Part shown: positions 1 to 6,165 of the stretch, in pieces
Position numbering within the stretch: the stretch's first letter is position 1
Layout: each line of letters begins with the position of its first letter
Origin: Nitrososphaeraceae archaeon
Lineage (GTDB): Archaea; Thermoproteota; Nitrososphaeria; Nitrososphaerales; Nitrososphaeraceae
Reading direction: 5' to 3'
DNA length: 7,789 nt
Assembly (NCBI GenBank): GCA_030038695.1
Contig: JASHSN010000056.1
Coordinates: 1 to 7,789, forward strand
Notes under the pieces: model-generated
The model's database searches: none
Told to the model about the DNA's origin: nothing
What the model saw: only the letters and a program-made list of their open reading frames with translations
Translations under genes and position numbers: made by a program

Positions 1-1
1 T

Positions 2-988
2 GACAAAGTTGGGCCATTCCAAGCGAAATTCGTATTAAGTGGCATAGACGACATACGCGCAATAAAGAAAAAAGTTATTGTCGATAGGGCGAAAAAGATC
101 GTGCAAGAGTGGGCTACAAAGACCATCAGCGAAGGAGAGGAAATGCTCAAGGATGTTTATGACGCTAGCAAACCAGGCAAACTTACGACCTTTGGAAAAG
201 CTCAGCTTGCTTGCGGAACTGGCGTATTTGATTCTGACTGGATTATTCTAGTAGAAGGGCGTGCAGATGTAATCAATTTGTTGCGTGCTGGCTTTGATAA
301 TGCAATTGCGATCGAGGGGGCTAAAATTGATGAAACCGTCATCAAGCTCACTGAAGGTAAAAAAGTAATCGCCTTTCTTGACGGGGATCGAGCAGGAGAC
401 TTAATTCTTAAAGAACTACACGGGGTGGTAAATATAGACAAAGTCCTGAGGGCACCATCAGGGAGAGAAGTTGAGGAATGTACCCCACTAGAGATCGCTG
501 AGATCTTGAGAGAAGGTATGCAATTTGCTGCTGCCAACGTGCAAGAGGTACGTGCAACGGCGCGTCAGATGCAATATCCTGAAAGGAGACAGAACCATAA
601 GAAGGATAGACAAGAACACACCATGGAAGAAGAAGGAGAAACGCATGGTAGTTCAGGCGAACCAGGCACAACTATGCTGGAAGATAATGCAGAGATTCTG
701 TCGGCCGTTAAGGCGGTCTATCCACAAATCAACGAAACGCTTGAAGCCATAGTCTTGGATGGTTCCATGAAAATATTGCTTAAAGTTCCTGTTTCTGATG
801 TGGTGAAAAATTTAGATAGGACAGAAGGGGCAAAGATGCTGGTATTAGATGGCATTGTCACACAGCGGTTGGTTGATGCTGCTGATAAAGTCGGAATCGA
901 GTATATTGTCGGCCACAGAACGGGCGAATTGAAAAAATCTACTGAAGTTCGGATTAGAACTTTTGTCGACATGGGTATCAATAACTAG
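2..988 (+). CDS. dnaG: Archaeal DnaG primase-like protein, 3' part (5' end outside window)
   Basis: The frame is open from position 2, so 328 C-terminal codons are present and the true start lies upstream; the GTG at 101 is internal. The visible N-terminal part (VGPFQAKF, then GIDDIRA and a VDRAKKI helix) matches the conserved archaeal DnaG region. The TOPRIM domain follows, with the catalytic Glu in VEGRAD (about 251-268) and the metal-binding acidic motif DGDRAGD (about 377-397), then RAPSGREVEE. A charged, low-complexity linker (about 540-680) leads to a C-terminal domain ending near 985. In archaea this family is best known as a subunit of the RNA exosome, associated with the Csl4 cap, and primase activity has also been reported. 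The stop is five bases before ribK, which suggests one transcript. The family call is very secure; the exosome role is family knowledge. Confidence 0.95.
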   Translation, partial: DKVGPFQAKFVLSGIDDIRAIKKKVIVDRAKKIVQEWATKTISEGEEMLKDVYDASKPGKLTTFGKAQLACGTGVFDSDWIILVEGRADVINLLRAGFDNAIAIEGAKIDETVIKLTEGKKVIAFLDGDRAGDLILKELHGVVNIDKVLRAPSGREVEECTPLEIAEILREGMQFAAANVQEVRATARQMQYPERRQNHKKDRQEHTMEEEGETHGSSGEPGTTMLEDNAEILSAVKAVYPQINETLEAIVLDGSMKILLKVPVSDVVKNLDRTEGAKMLVLDGIVTQRLVDAADKVGIEYIVGHRTGELKKSTEVRIRTFVDMGINN

Positions 989-993
989 ATAGG

Positions 994-1692
994 ATGTCAG
1001 AAATCAAGGTACAACACATCCTCACTATGACTGAACTGCTACTGTTAGGTGCAAAGTACAGCTTTGTAGAATTGACCACATCCGATCTGGGCAAGAATAT
1101 AATGAAGTCACAACAAGCAGCTTCTAAACATCTGCAGGATCTAGATGCTGCTGGATATATCGACAGAGTCAGAAGAGGGCAGAAATTCAGAGTGAAAATA
1201 ACAGATAAAGGATATTCGGCGATTGAAAAATTGTTTTTAAATTTGAAGAATGCTATTGAAACGACTAGCACGCAGACGATGGTTAGCTTTGAAGGGAGAG
1301 TTGTTTCTGGCATGGGTGAGGGTGCGTATTACATGTCCTTGGAAGGATATCGCAGACAGTTCTATGAAAAGCTAGGGTACGAGCCATATCCTGGCACACT
1401 AAACGTAAAGCTTGTTGACAAAATCTTCAGGGACGCTCGACGTGAAATCGGCAAATATCCTTCAATTTTTATTAATGGATTTAGTGACAAAAAAAGAACG
1501 TACGGTTGGGCAAAATGCTATATTGCTCATATTAACGACGGGGTAATTAGGAATGCGGCCATATTAGTACTGGAACGAACTCATTACGATGAAAGTATGC
1601 TTGAAATTGTAGCACCTGTCTCAATAAAGGATACGGTCGGGATCCATAATGGAGATAACATCAGGATAAAAATGTTGGTTCAGAATCTCTAG
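994..1692 (+). CDS. ribK: CTP-dependent riboflavin kinase with N-terminal winged helix (RibK/RbkR type)
   Basis: The 232-residue protein phosphorylates riboflavin to FMN, with CTP as donor in this archaeal family. Residues about 5-90 form a winged-helix DNA-binding-like domain; the likely recognition helix is in KSQQAASKHLQDLDAAGYI (38-56), followed by a wing. Residues about 98-230 are the kinase domain: GMGEGAYY (106-113) fits the nucleotide loop, PGTLNVKL (133-140) holds the Thr and Asn that bind magnesium in homologues, RTHYD is at 195-199, and IVAPVSIKDTVGIHNGD (205-221) is the conserved C-terminal segment. Stand-alone archaeal RibK is only about 135 residues; the longer form resembles RbkR, a bifunctional regulator and kinase described in archaea. 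The ATG lies five bases after the dnaG stop with no clear Shine-Dalgarno, so translational coupling is likely. Regulation by this protein is inferred from architecture only. Confidence 0.93.
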   Translation: MSEIKVQHILTMTELLLLGAKYSFVELTTSDLGKNIMKSQQAASKHLQDLDAAGYIDRVRRGQKFRVKITDKGYSAIEKLFLNLKNAIETTSTQTMVSFEGRVVSGMGEGAYYMSLEGYRRQFYEKLGYEPYPGTLNVKLVDKIFRDARREIGKYPSIFINGFSDKKRTYGWAKCYIAHINDGVIRNAAILVLERTHYDESMLEIVAPVSIKDTVGIHNGDNIRIKMLVQNL

Positions 1693-1731
1693 TTGTACTG
1701 CTTCCACATTTAGATCCATTTGACAAAGTGA

Positions 1732-1800
1732 TAAATCCTTTAGAAATAACGTTTTCTTAAATCCTTTAGAAATAACGTTTTCTTAAATCCTATAGAAATA
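1732..1800. repeat. 26-bp tandem repeat, two perfect copies plus a 17-bp third
   Basis: Copies at 1732-1757 and 1758-1783 are identical; each begins TAAATCCTTTAG and ends AACGTTTTCT. A third partial copy, 1784-1800, matches 16 of 17 bases (TAAATCCTATAG). The third copy encodes the last residues of RibL on the minus strand and the stop codon spans the copy 2/copy 3 junction, so the array probably grew by slippage from the 3' end of ribL into the convergent gap. Confidence 0.95.
1752..1784 (+). terminator. Possible U-tract terminator(s) downstream of ribK
   Basis: Two T-rich runs (TTTTCTT at 1752-1758 and 1778-1784) lie 60-90 bases after the ribK stop, one in each tandem repeat copy. Archaeal termination typically uses short U-tracts without a hairpin, often with aCPSF1, so these are plausible dnaG-ribK 3' ends. 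No stem-loop is visible. Weak, position-based call. Confidence 0.3.
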
Positions 1801-2409
1801 CTCACCAAGATTATCTTTTATCTGAGAGCTTTTTGTACTTGGTACGGGCGTGTTAAGCCTTATAACCCTTACGACTAAGTTTCTCTTTCGGCAATTCTCT
1901 GCGATTTCTTTTTCGCTGTGAGCTTGGTCATAACCTAGAGCTATGATGTCTGGCTTGATCTTTTCTACGGTATCATAGAGCGTCCCCTGCCGACCTAAAA
2001 CAGCTAAATCCACAAAACGCAACGATGACACAAGCTCCGCGCGCTGCTTGTCGTCATGATAAATCTTTCGATCTTTCTTGATAATCGTCGCGGTGGATAT
2101 TCTTGCAATGACAACGATCAGAATATCACCTTGGGCTTTAGCCGCTTTCAGTGTATGTATGTGCCCAGGATGTATTAAGTCGAATACTCCTCCAACTAAG
2201 ACTACCTTAAATGCGTCCCTACCTAGGAAAGTCAACTTCGAATTGTCATCTCTTTCGATGAACCCAAAGTCTACGAGTTTTTGGATCTTTTCGTTATAGA
2301 TCTCTCGTGGCAAAGGCAAGCGAGATCTGAGCAGCTCTAGAGCCGAAACATGCGAGTCTAAACTACAGAGGTATAATGAACCAAGGATTGATTTATCGAG
2401 CGGATCCAT
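1783..2409 (-). CDS. ribL: Archaeal FAD synthetase (FMN nucleotidyltransferase) with N-terminal winged helix
   Basis: The 208-residue protein belongs to the cytidylyltransferase-like superfamily and is expected to adenylate FMN to FAD. Residues about 1-66 form an extra helical/winged-helix domain ending in LTFLGRDAFK. The catalytic domain (about 67-205) starts with VVLVGGVFDLIHPGHIHTL, containing the HxGH motif (H80, H83) that binds the nucleotide phosphates. VVIARIST follows, then DKQRAELVSSLRFVD (120-134), IIALGYDQ (155-162) and TKSSQIKD (192-199), the counterpart of the phosphate-contacting ISSTK-like motif. The characterised Methanocaldococcus RibL is about 150 residues and lacks this N-terminal domain. 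The gene is convergent with ribK, so consecutive steps of flavin cofactor synthesis are adjacent. A TATA-like element about 29 bases before the ATG suggests a leaderless mRNA. Other nucleotidyltransferases share the fold, but the ribK context favours RibL. Confidence 0.88.
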   Translation of the reverse strand: MDPLDKSILGSLYLCSLDSHVSALELLRSRLPLPREIYNEKIQKLVDFGFIERDDNSKLTFLGRDAFKVVLVGGVFDLIHPGHIHTLKAAKAQGDILIVVIARISTATIIKKDRKIYHDDKQRAELVSSLRFVDLAVLGRQGTLYDTVEKIKPDIIALGYDQAHSEKEIAENCRKRNLVVRVIRLNTPVPSTKSSQIKDNLGEYFYRI

Positions 2410-2433
2410 TATCTATCATTTCGTTCTTCAAAG

Positions 2434-2443
2434 CTATATATTG
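2434..2443 (-). promoter_or_regulatory. TATA-like box of ribL
   Basis: On the minus strand the sequence reads CAATATATAG, centred about 29 bases upstream of the ribL ATG (A at 2409). This spacing puts transcription start within a few bases of the start codon, so the mRNA would be leaderless or nearly so. Called from motif and spacing only. Confidence 0.5.
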
Positions 2444-2559
2444 CCTAGGGTGACTGCGCTTAAATAACCTAAAAGGGGAAAGAGTGTCTAGAATATCAAA
2501 GACGATCAAATTGTTCCTATGAAAAAAACCACCTACAAATAAACGAGACTCATCGACTC

Positions 2560-2578
2560 TGATTTCTTGCCGAAATCA
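2560..2578. promoter_or_regulatory. Inverted repeat between ribL and the PP-loop gene
   Basis: TGATTTC-TTGCC-GAAATCA is a perfect 7-bp inverted repeat with a 5-base spacer, about 30 bases upstream of the TATA-like box of the 2646 gene and about 150 bases upstream of ribL. It is not followed by a T-run, so it resembles an operator half-site pair more than a terminator. The binding protein is unknown; RibK/RbkR is one speculative candidate. Confidence 0.35.
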
Positions 2579-2608
2579 AAGTTCTTGTGGGATTTACTAC
2601 TATTAAGG

Positions 2609-2616
2609 TTAAATAT
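2609..2616 (+). promoter_or_regulatory. TATA-like box of the PP-loop gene
   Basis: TTAAATAT is centred about 34 bases before the ATG at 2646. Transcription would start near 2638 and leave a leader of under 10 bases, consistent with the lack of a properly spaced Shine-Dalgarno. Confidence 0.5.
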
Positions 2617-2645
2617 CCGTCTTACCGCCTCTCACTGAGCAGGAA

Positions 2646-3695
2646 ATGTCTAATATTGAAGTTTCTCCCGCGGAACAAAGAAAAAAACTGAAAGCGGTAG
2701 CTCTTCTATCTGGGGGGCTAGATAGCACGTTAGCGGTAAGAATGATGTTAGAACAAGGCGTTGAGGTAGAAGCTGTCGCCATTAAAACTCCGTTTTGTGA
2801 TTTTGATTGCGGGAAAGGGTGTGGTCATCGGGTAAAGGAAGTTGCTATCGATCTCCAAATCCCGCTAAAGACCGTCCATTTTGGTGAAGAATATCTGAGA
2901 ATGCTTAAACGACCAAAATTTGGGTTTGGCTCCGGGATGAATCCATGCATTGATTGCAGAAGCATGATGTATAATGCCGCCAAGGATCACATGAAGAAAA
3001 TAGGTGCAGATTTCATTGTTACAGGGGAAGTGCTCTTTCAAAGACCCATGAGTCAGAACCACCGGGCTCTGAATATAATCGAGAAGGAGACGGGTACTCA
3101 AGGCAAGGTGTTGAGACCGCTCTCCGCTAAATCTTTACCCATGATTGAAATAGAGAATGACGGCTCGATCAAACGAGAAAACCTTTGTAATATTGTTGGA
3201 AGATCCCGTAAAAATCAGCTAGCTATGGCCAGAAAATTTGGCATGGAGGATCCTCCAAATGCAGCAGGTGGATGTCTGCTGACAGATCCTCAGTTTTCGA
3301 TGAGAATTAGAGATTTGATGAAATATTTAGATGATCCAGATAAGGTTCCTACTTTGAATGATATAGAGTTATTAAAGGTCGGTAGACACTTCAGACTATC
3401 AAATGTGGCGAAGTTAATTGTTGGAAGAAATCAGAACGAGAACTACGTGATGCGCTCTTTGGCACTTAAAGACGATATTGTAATCGAGGCACAGGAATTT
3501 CCCGGGCCGACTTGTATTCTGCGAAGTAAGAATTATGAATACTCGTTGGTGGAGAAATCCTCACGAATAGTTTTGCGTTATTCCGATTCTCCCAGTGGAC
3601 GCGAGACAAATGTAAAAGTCACGTACCGTGATCAAGTAAGTGTCATATCAACAATTCCGATGGGTAATGATGAGCTCGAAAATTTACGAATCTAA
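2646..3695 (+). CDS. MnmA-like PP-loop ATP pyrophosphatase, probable tRNA thiolation-type enzyme
   Basis: The 349-residue protein has an N-terminal adenine-nucleotide alpha-hydrolase fold with the PP-loop SGGLDS (22-27), which binds ATP and activates a substrate carbonyl by adenylation. A Cys cluster follows at C51, C55 and C59 (FCDFDCGKGCGH). Then comes GFGSGMNPCIDCR (C101, C104), very like the NPCxxC catalytic region of the 2-thiouridylase MnmA. VTGEVLFQRPMSQ (125-137), RPLSAK (157-162), GRSRKNQ (185-191) and AAGGCLLTD (206-214, with C210) mark a family often annotated as a tRNA thiouridylase or methyltransferase-like protein. The C-terminal ~130 residues are a less conserved domain I do not recognise. 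The six conserved-looking Cys suggest a persulfide carrier or a metal/Fe-S site. The exact RNA substrate is not known to me. The gene has its own TATA-like box and precedes sepF by 84 bases. QueC- or ThiI-like roles are less likely given the NPCxxC motif. Confidence 0.8.
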   Translation: MSNIEVSPAEQRKKLKAVALLSGGLDSTLAVRMMLEQGVEVEAVAIKTPFCDFDCGKGCGHRVKEVAIDLQIPLKTVHFGEEYLRMLKRPKFGFGSGMNPCIDCRSMMYNAAKDHMKKIGADFIVTGEVLFQRPMSQNHRALNIIEKETGTQGKVLRPLSAKSLPMIEIENDGSIKRENLCNIVGRSRKNQLAMARKFGMEDPPNAAGGCLLTDPQFSMRIRDLMKYLDDPDKVPTLNDIELLKVGRHFRLSNVAKLIVGRNQNENYVMRSLALKDDIVIEAQEFPGPTCILRSKNYEYSLVEKSSRIVLRYSDSPSGRETNVKVTYRDQVSVISTIPMGNDELENLRI

Positions 3696-3779
3696 ATCAA
3701 CCACTCAGTAAATCACTTTTGACCACCACGACTATTTGTCGATCGCGTCGAGTGTCTTCTGAATACAAGAGTAGTTAGA

Positions 3780-4058
3780 ATGCAGACTCAAAATACGCCG
3801 ATCTATTTAAAAGCAATCACGCTTAGGGATATGAACGATATCCCCAGTATCAAGGATGATGCAAAGAAGCATATGATTCTCATTTTGCGAGTTACCCCTT
3901 TAGCACAGAAAGACGTTGCTGAATTGCGTCGTGCTATTGAGGATCTCTACAAGTACGTACAGTCAGTCGGCGGGGATATTGCGAGATTAGGAGAAGAACG
4001 TGTAGTTATAACTCCTCCAAGCGTCAGAATATGGCGTGGAGCTTACGATATCAAGTGA
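3780..4058 (+). CDS. sepF: SepF-like cell division protein, minimal form
   Basis: The 92-residue protein consists almost entirely of the SepF core. It opens with YLKAITLRDMNDI (9-21), continues with MILILRVTPLAQKDVAELRRAIEDLY (32-57) and ends with SVGGDIARLGEERVVITPPSVRIW (62-85). SepF dimerises or polymerises and links FtsZ to the membrane in archaea that use FtsZ. The reading frame is open for only 19 codons before the ATG at 3780 and holds no in-frame ATG, GTG or TTG there, so this start is well supported. Characterised archaeal SepF proteins carry an N-terminal amphipathic membrane-targeting helix plus linker; only about eight residues precede the core here and none look amphipathic. No convincing TATA box is visible in the 84-base gap, so readthrough from the PP-loop gene is possible. 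No ftsZ or cdv gene lies in the window. Confidence 0.9.
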   Translation: MQTQNTPIYLKAITLRDMNDIPSIKDDAKKHMILILRVTPLAQKDVAELRRAIEDLYKYVQSVGGDIARLGEERVVITPPSVRIWRGAYDIK

Positions 4059-4095
4059 TCTCAGTTCCAAATTCTTACATTATAGATTTCAATTT

Positions 4096-5985
4096 TCAGA
4101 TTAATTTGGTTGCTTCTTGGATCATTGGATGTTGAGTGGATATCTTGAACATCCTATTCAAAGAGCTTGCTAGATTTTGCACGCTTGGTCGCTCACCATG
4201 ATTGACCAATATCCTTCGGAGCTTGGATTTAAGTCTATTAATATAAGCAACCAATTGGTTATAATCACTATGACTGCTAAATCCTTCGACCTTCTCCACC
4301 TGGCAGTTAATTGTGATAGTTTGGCCACATACCGAAATTTGTCTACCTCCTTCCTCTATATATCTGCCCGGTGTACCAGCGGCTTGATACGATGTTAAAA
4401 TTAATTTATTCCGTGGATCATCCGAGATCTGTCTGAGATATCCTACCGATGGTCCTCCAATTAGCATTGAAGAAGGAGATAAGATTATAGCCTGTCCGTT
4501 ATCGAGTCTAGCGGATTCGACAAAATTATATAGCTCCCAGCTAAAAGGGGAATCTTCTTCATTCAATAATCTATGATTCATTTCTCTGGAAAGATATTCT
4601 GGAAAAACTTCGTATATAGAGCTGGCCTCTAAAATGATTTTTTCTATCAGCATCTTTGTTTTGCGGATTTTACCTGTCTTCATATGCATATCAATGATCA
4701 ACATAAGTTCCTGGGCTAATCCTACAGAGGGCACAGGAAGTAATACCGTACCTCCTTCTGAAATCGTATCGTTGATACTATTTATAAGACATTCATTTGA
4801 CTCTTCACGTCCTGGGAATATGTCATCTTTTTCCCCATATGTGCTCTCCATAATTATAGTTTCAACCCTAGGAAAGTTCCATGAGGCGTTTTCTAGCGAA
4901 TATGTAGTACCAAATTTTAAATCGCCCGTATATAGAAGGTTGTGATCTCCATTTCCAATGTGTAAATGAATTAAAGCTGAACCTAAGATGTGACCGGCGT
5001 TGCTCAGCGTCAACTTTACATCAGGAGAAATATCCGTAACGATTCCGAAGGAAAGAGGAATGGAATGCACAACTACTTGTTCGATATCTCTTAACGAATA
5101 TAGGCAGGTCGTGCCCATATTTTTCAAGTATTCTTTCTGTAGCAAATACATTAGAGGAAGGGTAGGTTCCGAACAGTATACCGGCCCGGTAAATCCGAAT
5201 TTGAATAATGCCGGCAAGAAGCCAGTATGATCAAGGTGTGCGTGACTTAGCACAATCGCGTCAAGCTCATTCAAGTCGAAACCTGTTATGTCAAATCTCG
5301 GAAAACTTTTTGATGAATCATTGCAGGAAGTATTTATTCCGCAATCAAGCAAAATCTTGCTTTCATGAGTCGATATTAGGATTGAAGACCGACCAACCTC
5401 CTCAAATCCTCCTAAAGTAATTAAACTAGCTTCCACTATTTCGTCCAGTTTTACTCTAAAGATTTTCTCGCCTACTTCTTTGTAAAAACGAACTCGTTGA
5501 GTCACCGTGTCTTGTAGAATCCTATTAATATGCTCAATGGTTGAGATAATATGAGGAGCCCTTCTGATTTCTACCTTCCAGCCTGTTTTTTGAGCTAGCT
5601 CGATATTAACAAGCTCATCACCGGTTTTAGATACTAAGTAAGGCCTATTTGTGAATATCACGGCCTCGCCCAGAGCTGAGTCAAAGAAGATATTGGCTAC
5701 ATCGATCTCTTTACCGATTGTCTTCTCAAAAAGTTCCATCGCTTCGTCTTCAGGTCTCCGCAATGATTCGTCAACACGAATCACTATTCGTTTCTTTATA
5801 GAGTTCACCATATTCGAAACTACTTGAGCATTTCTGAGCAAATAGCCAGGATTCTTCGAATACAGAGCTATACGTGGTCCCTCGTACTCGATTTTTGTAA
5901 GTTCAGCCTCGCTTGGTAGATTTTGTAGTATAGCGGCCATTATATTTTGGCTTGTAAATTCATGGTGCGGCTGTTTACCTTGCAT
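4096..5985 (-). CDS. aCPSF1-family KH/metallo-beta-lactamase/beta-CASP ribonuclease, divergent
   Basis: The 629-residue length and domain order match archaeal aCPSF1, the CPSF73-like endonuclease that cleaves U-rich 3' ends and drives transcription termination. Residues about 14-75 are KHa and 76-145 KHb, followed by the metallo-beta-lactamase fold from about 185. Metal ligands are complete: D214 (LLDCG), H248-A-H250-L-D252-H253, H332 (GHILGS), D355 (TGD), and H596 (VNHGE). The beta-CASP acidic motif A is E380 (MESTYG) and motif B is H572 (GFSSHSD). Against the consensus I remember for aCPSF1 and human CPSF73, several positions differ: VPSVGLAQE for VFAVGRAQE (418-426), SPSSM for the (T/S)(S/P)GM segment (503-507), YQAAGTPG for YQAEGTLG (533-540), and a KHb loop reading SKTG rather than GKGG (119-122). 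It may be a paralogue or a lineage-specific form. M16 is an alternative start. It is convergent with sepF and divergent from the TRAM gene. Confidence 0.9.
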   Translation of the reverse strand: MQGKQPHHEFTSQNIMAAILQNLPSEAELTKIEYEGPRIALYSKNPGYLLRNAQVVSNMVNSIKKRIVIRVDESLRRPEDEAMELFEKTIGKEIDVANIFFDSALGEAVIFTNRPYLVSKTGDELVNIELAQKTGWKVEIRRAPHIISTIEHINRILQDTVTQRVRFYKEVGEKIFRVKLDEIVEASLITLGGFEEVGRSSILISTHESKILLDCGINTSCNDSSKSFPRFDITGFDLNELDAIVLSHAHLDHTGFLPALFKFGFTGPVYCSEPTLPLMYLLQKEYLKNMGTTCLYSLRDIEQVVVHSIPLSFGIVTDISPDVKLTLSNAGHILGSALIHLHIGNGDHNLLYTGDLKFGTTYSLENASWNFPRVETIIMESTYGEKDDIFPGREESNECLINSINDTISEGGTVLLPVPSVGLAQELMLIIDMHMKTGKIRKTKMLIEKIILEASSIYEVFPEYLSREMNHRLLNEEDSPFSWELYNFVESARLDNGQAIILSPSSMLIGGPSVGYLRQISDDPRNKLILTSYQAAGTPGRYIEEGGRQISVCGQTITINCQVEKVEGFSSHSDYNQLVAYINRLKSKLRRILVNHGERPSVQNLASSLNRMFKISTQHPMIQEATKLI

Positions 5986-6030
5986 TTGATTTTAATCACT
6001 ACATTTTTGAAAATTAACGCAGCACTAATG

Positions 6031-6059
6031 CATTTAACATTTATCAAGCCCATTTAAAG
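6031..6059 (-). promoter_or_regulatory. Possible promoter of the aCPSF1-family gene
   Basis: Two TATA-like elements are seen on the minus strand: CTTTAAATG (6059-6051) and GTTAAATG (6038-6031). They would give leaders of roughly 45 or 23 bases before the ATG at 5985. The whole divergent gap (5986-6165) is AT-rich, so the choice is uncertain. Confidence 0.3.
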
Positions 6060-6139
6060 AGTGTTTCGGCAGATTATCCTACAATACCGTTGAAATTCCT
6101 CATTTACTAAATTTAACGCTAAAGTTGAAATACTAAGTG

Positions 6140-6147
6140 TATTTATA
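6140..6147 (+). promoter_or_regulatory. TATA-like box of the TRAM-protein gene
   Basis: TATTTATA is centred about 23 bases before the TTG at 6166. With usual archaeal spacing, transcription starts at or within a few bases of that codon. The match to a consensus box is the best in the window, and it supports placing the start here. Confidence 0.55.
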
Positions 6148-6165
6148 GTATCTCACTGATACAAC

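Noticed and set aside
202..537. 111-codon minus-strand ORF inside dnaG, plus overlapping ORFs at 408-671, 525-752 and 718-981
   Set aside because: Shadows of dnaG; the TOPRIM motifs and C-terminal domain on the plus strand explain this DNA.
101..988. A DnaG start at the GTG at 101
   Set aside because: The frame is open and matches conserved DnaG sequence from position 2, so this GTG is an internal Val codon.
978..1313. 111-codon minus-strand ORF
   Set aside because: Antisense to ribK, which has clear winged-helix and kinase motifs in the same bases.
1732..1800. CRISPR-like array
   Set aside because: The copies are directly abutting with no spacers, so it is a simple tandem repeat.
2410..2645. 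tRNA or box C/D RNA gene in the ribL/PP-loop gap
   Set aside because: No T-loop consensus, acceptor pairing or paired C and D boxes could be found by eye.
4634..4945. 103-codon plus-strand ORF, and others at 4177-4398, 5000-5230 and 5208-5420
   Set aside because: They lie antisense inside the aCPSF1-family gene, whose motifs run through all of these positions; their translations show no domain.
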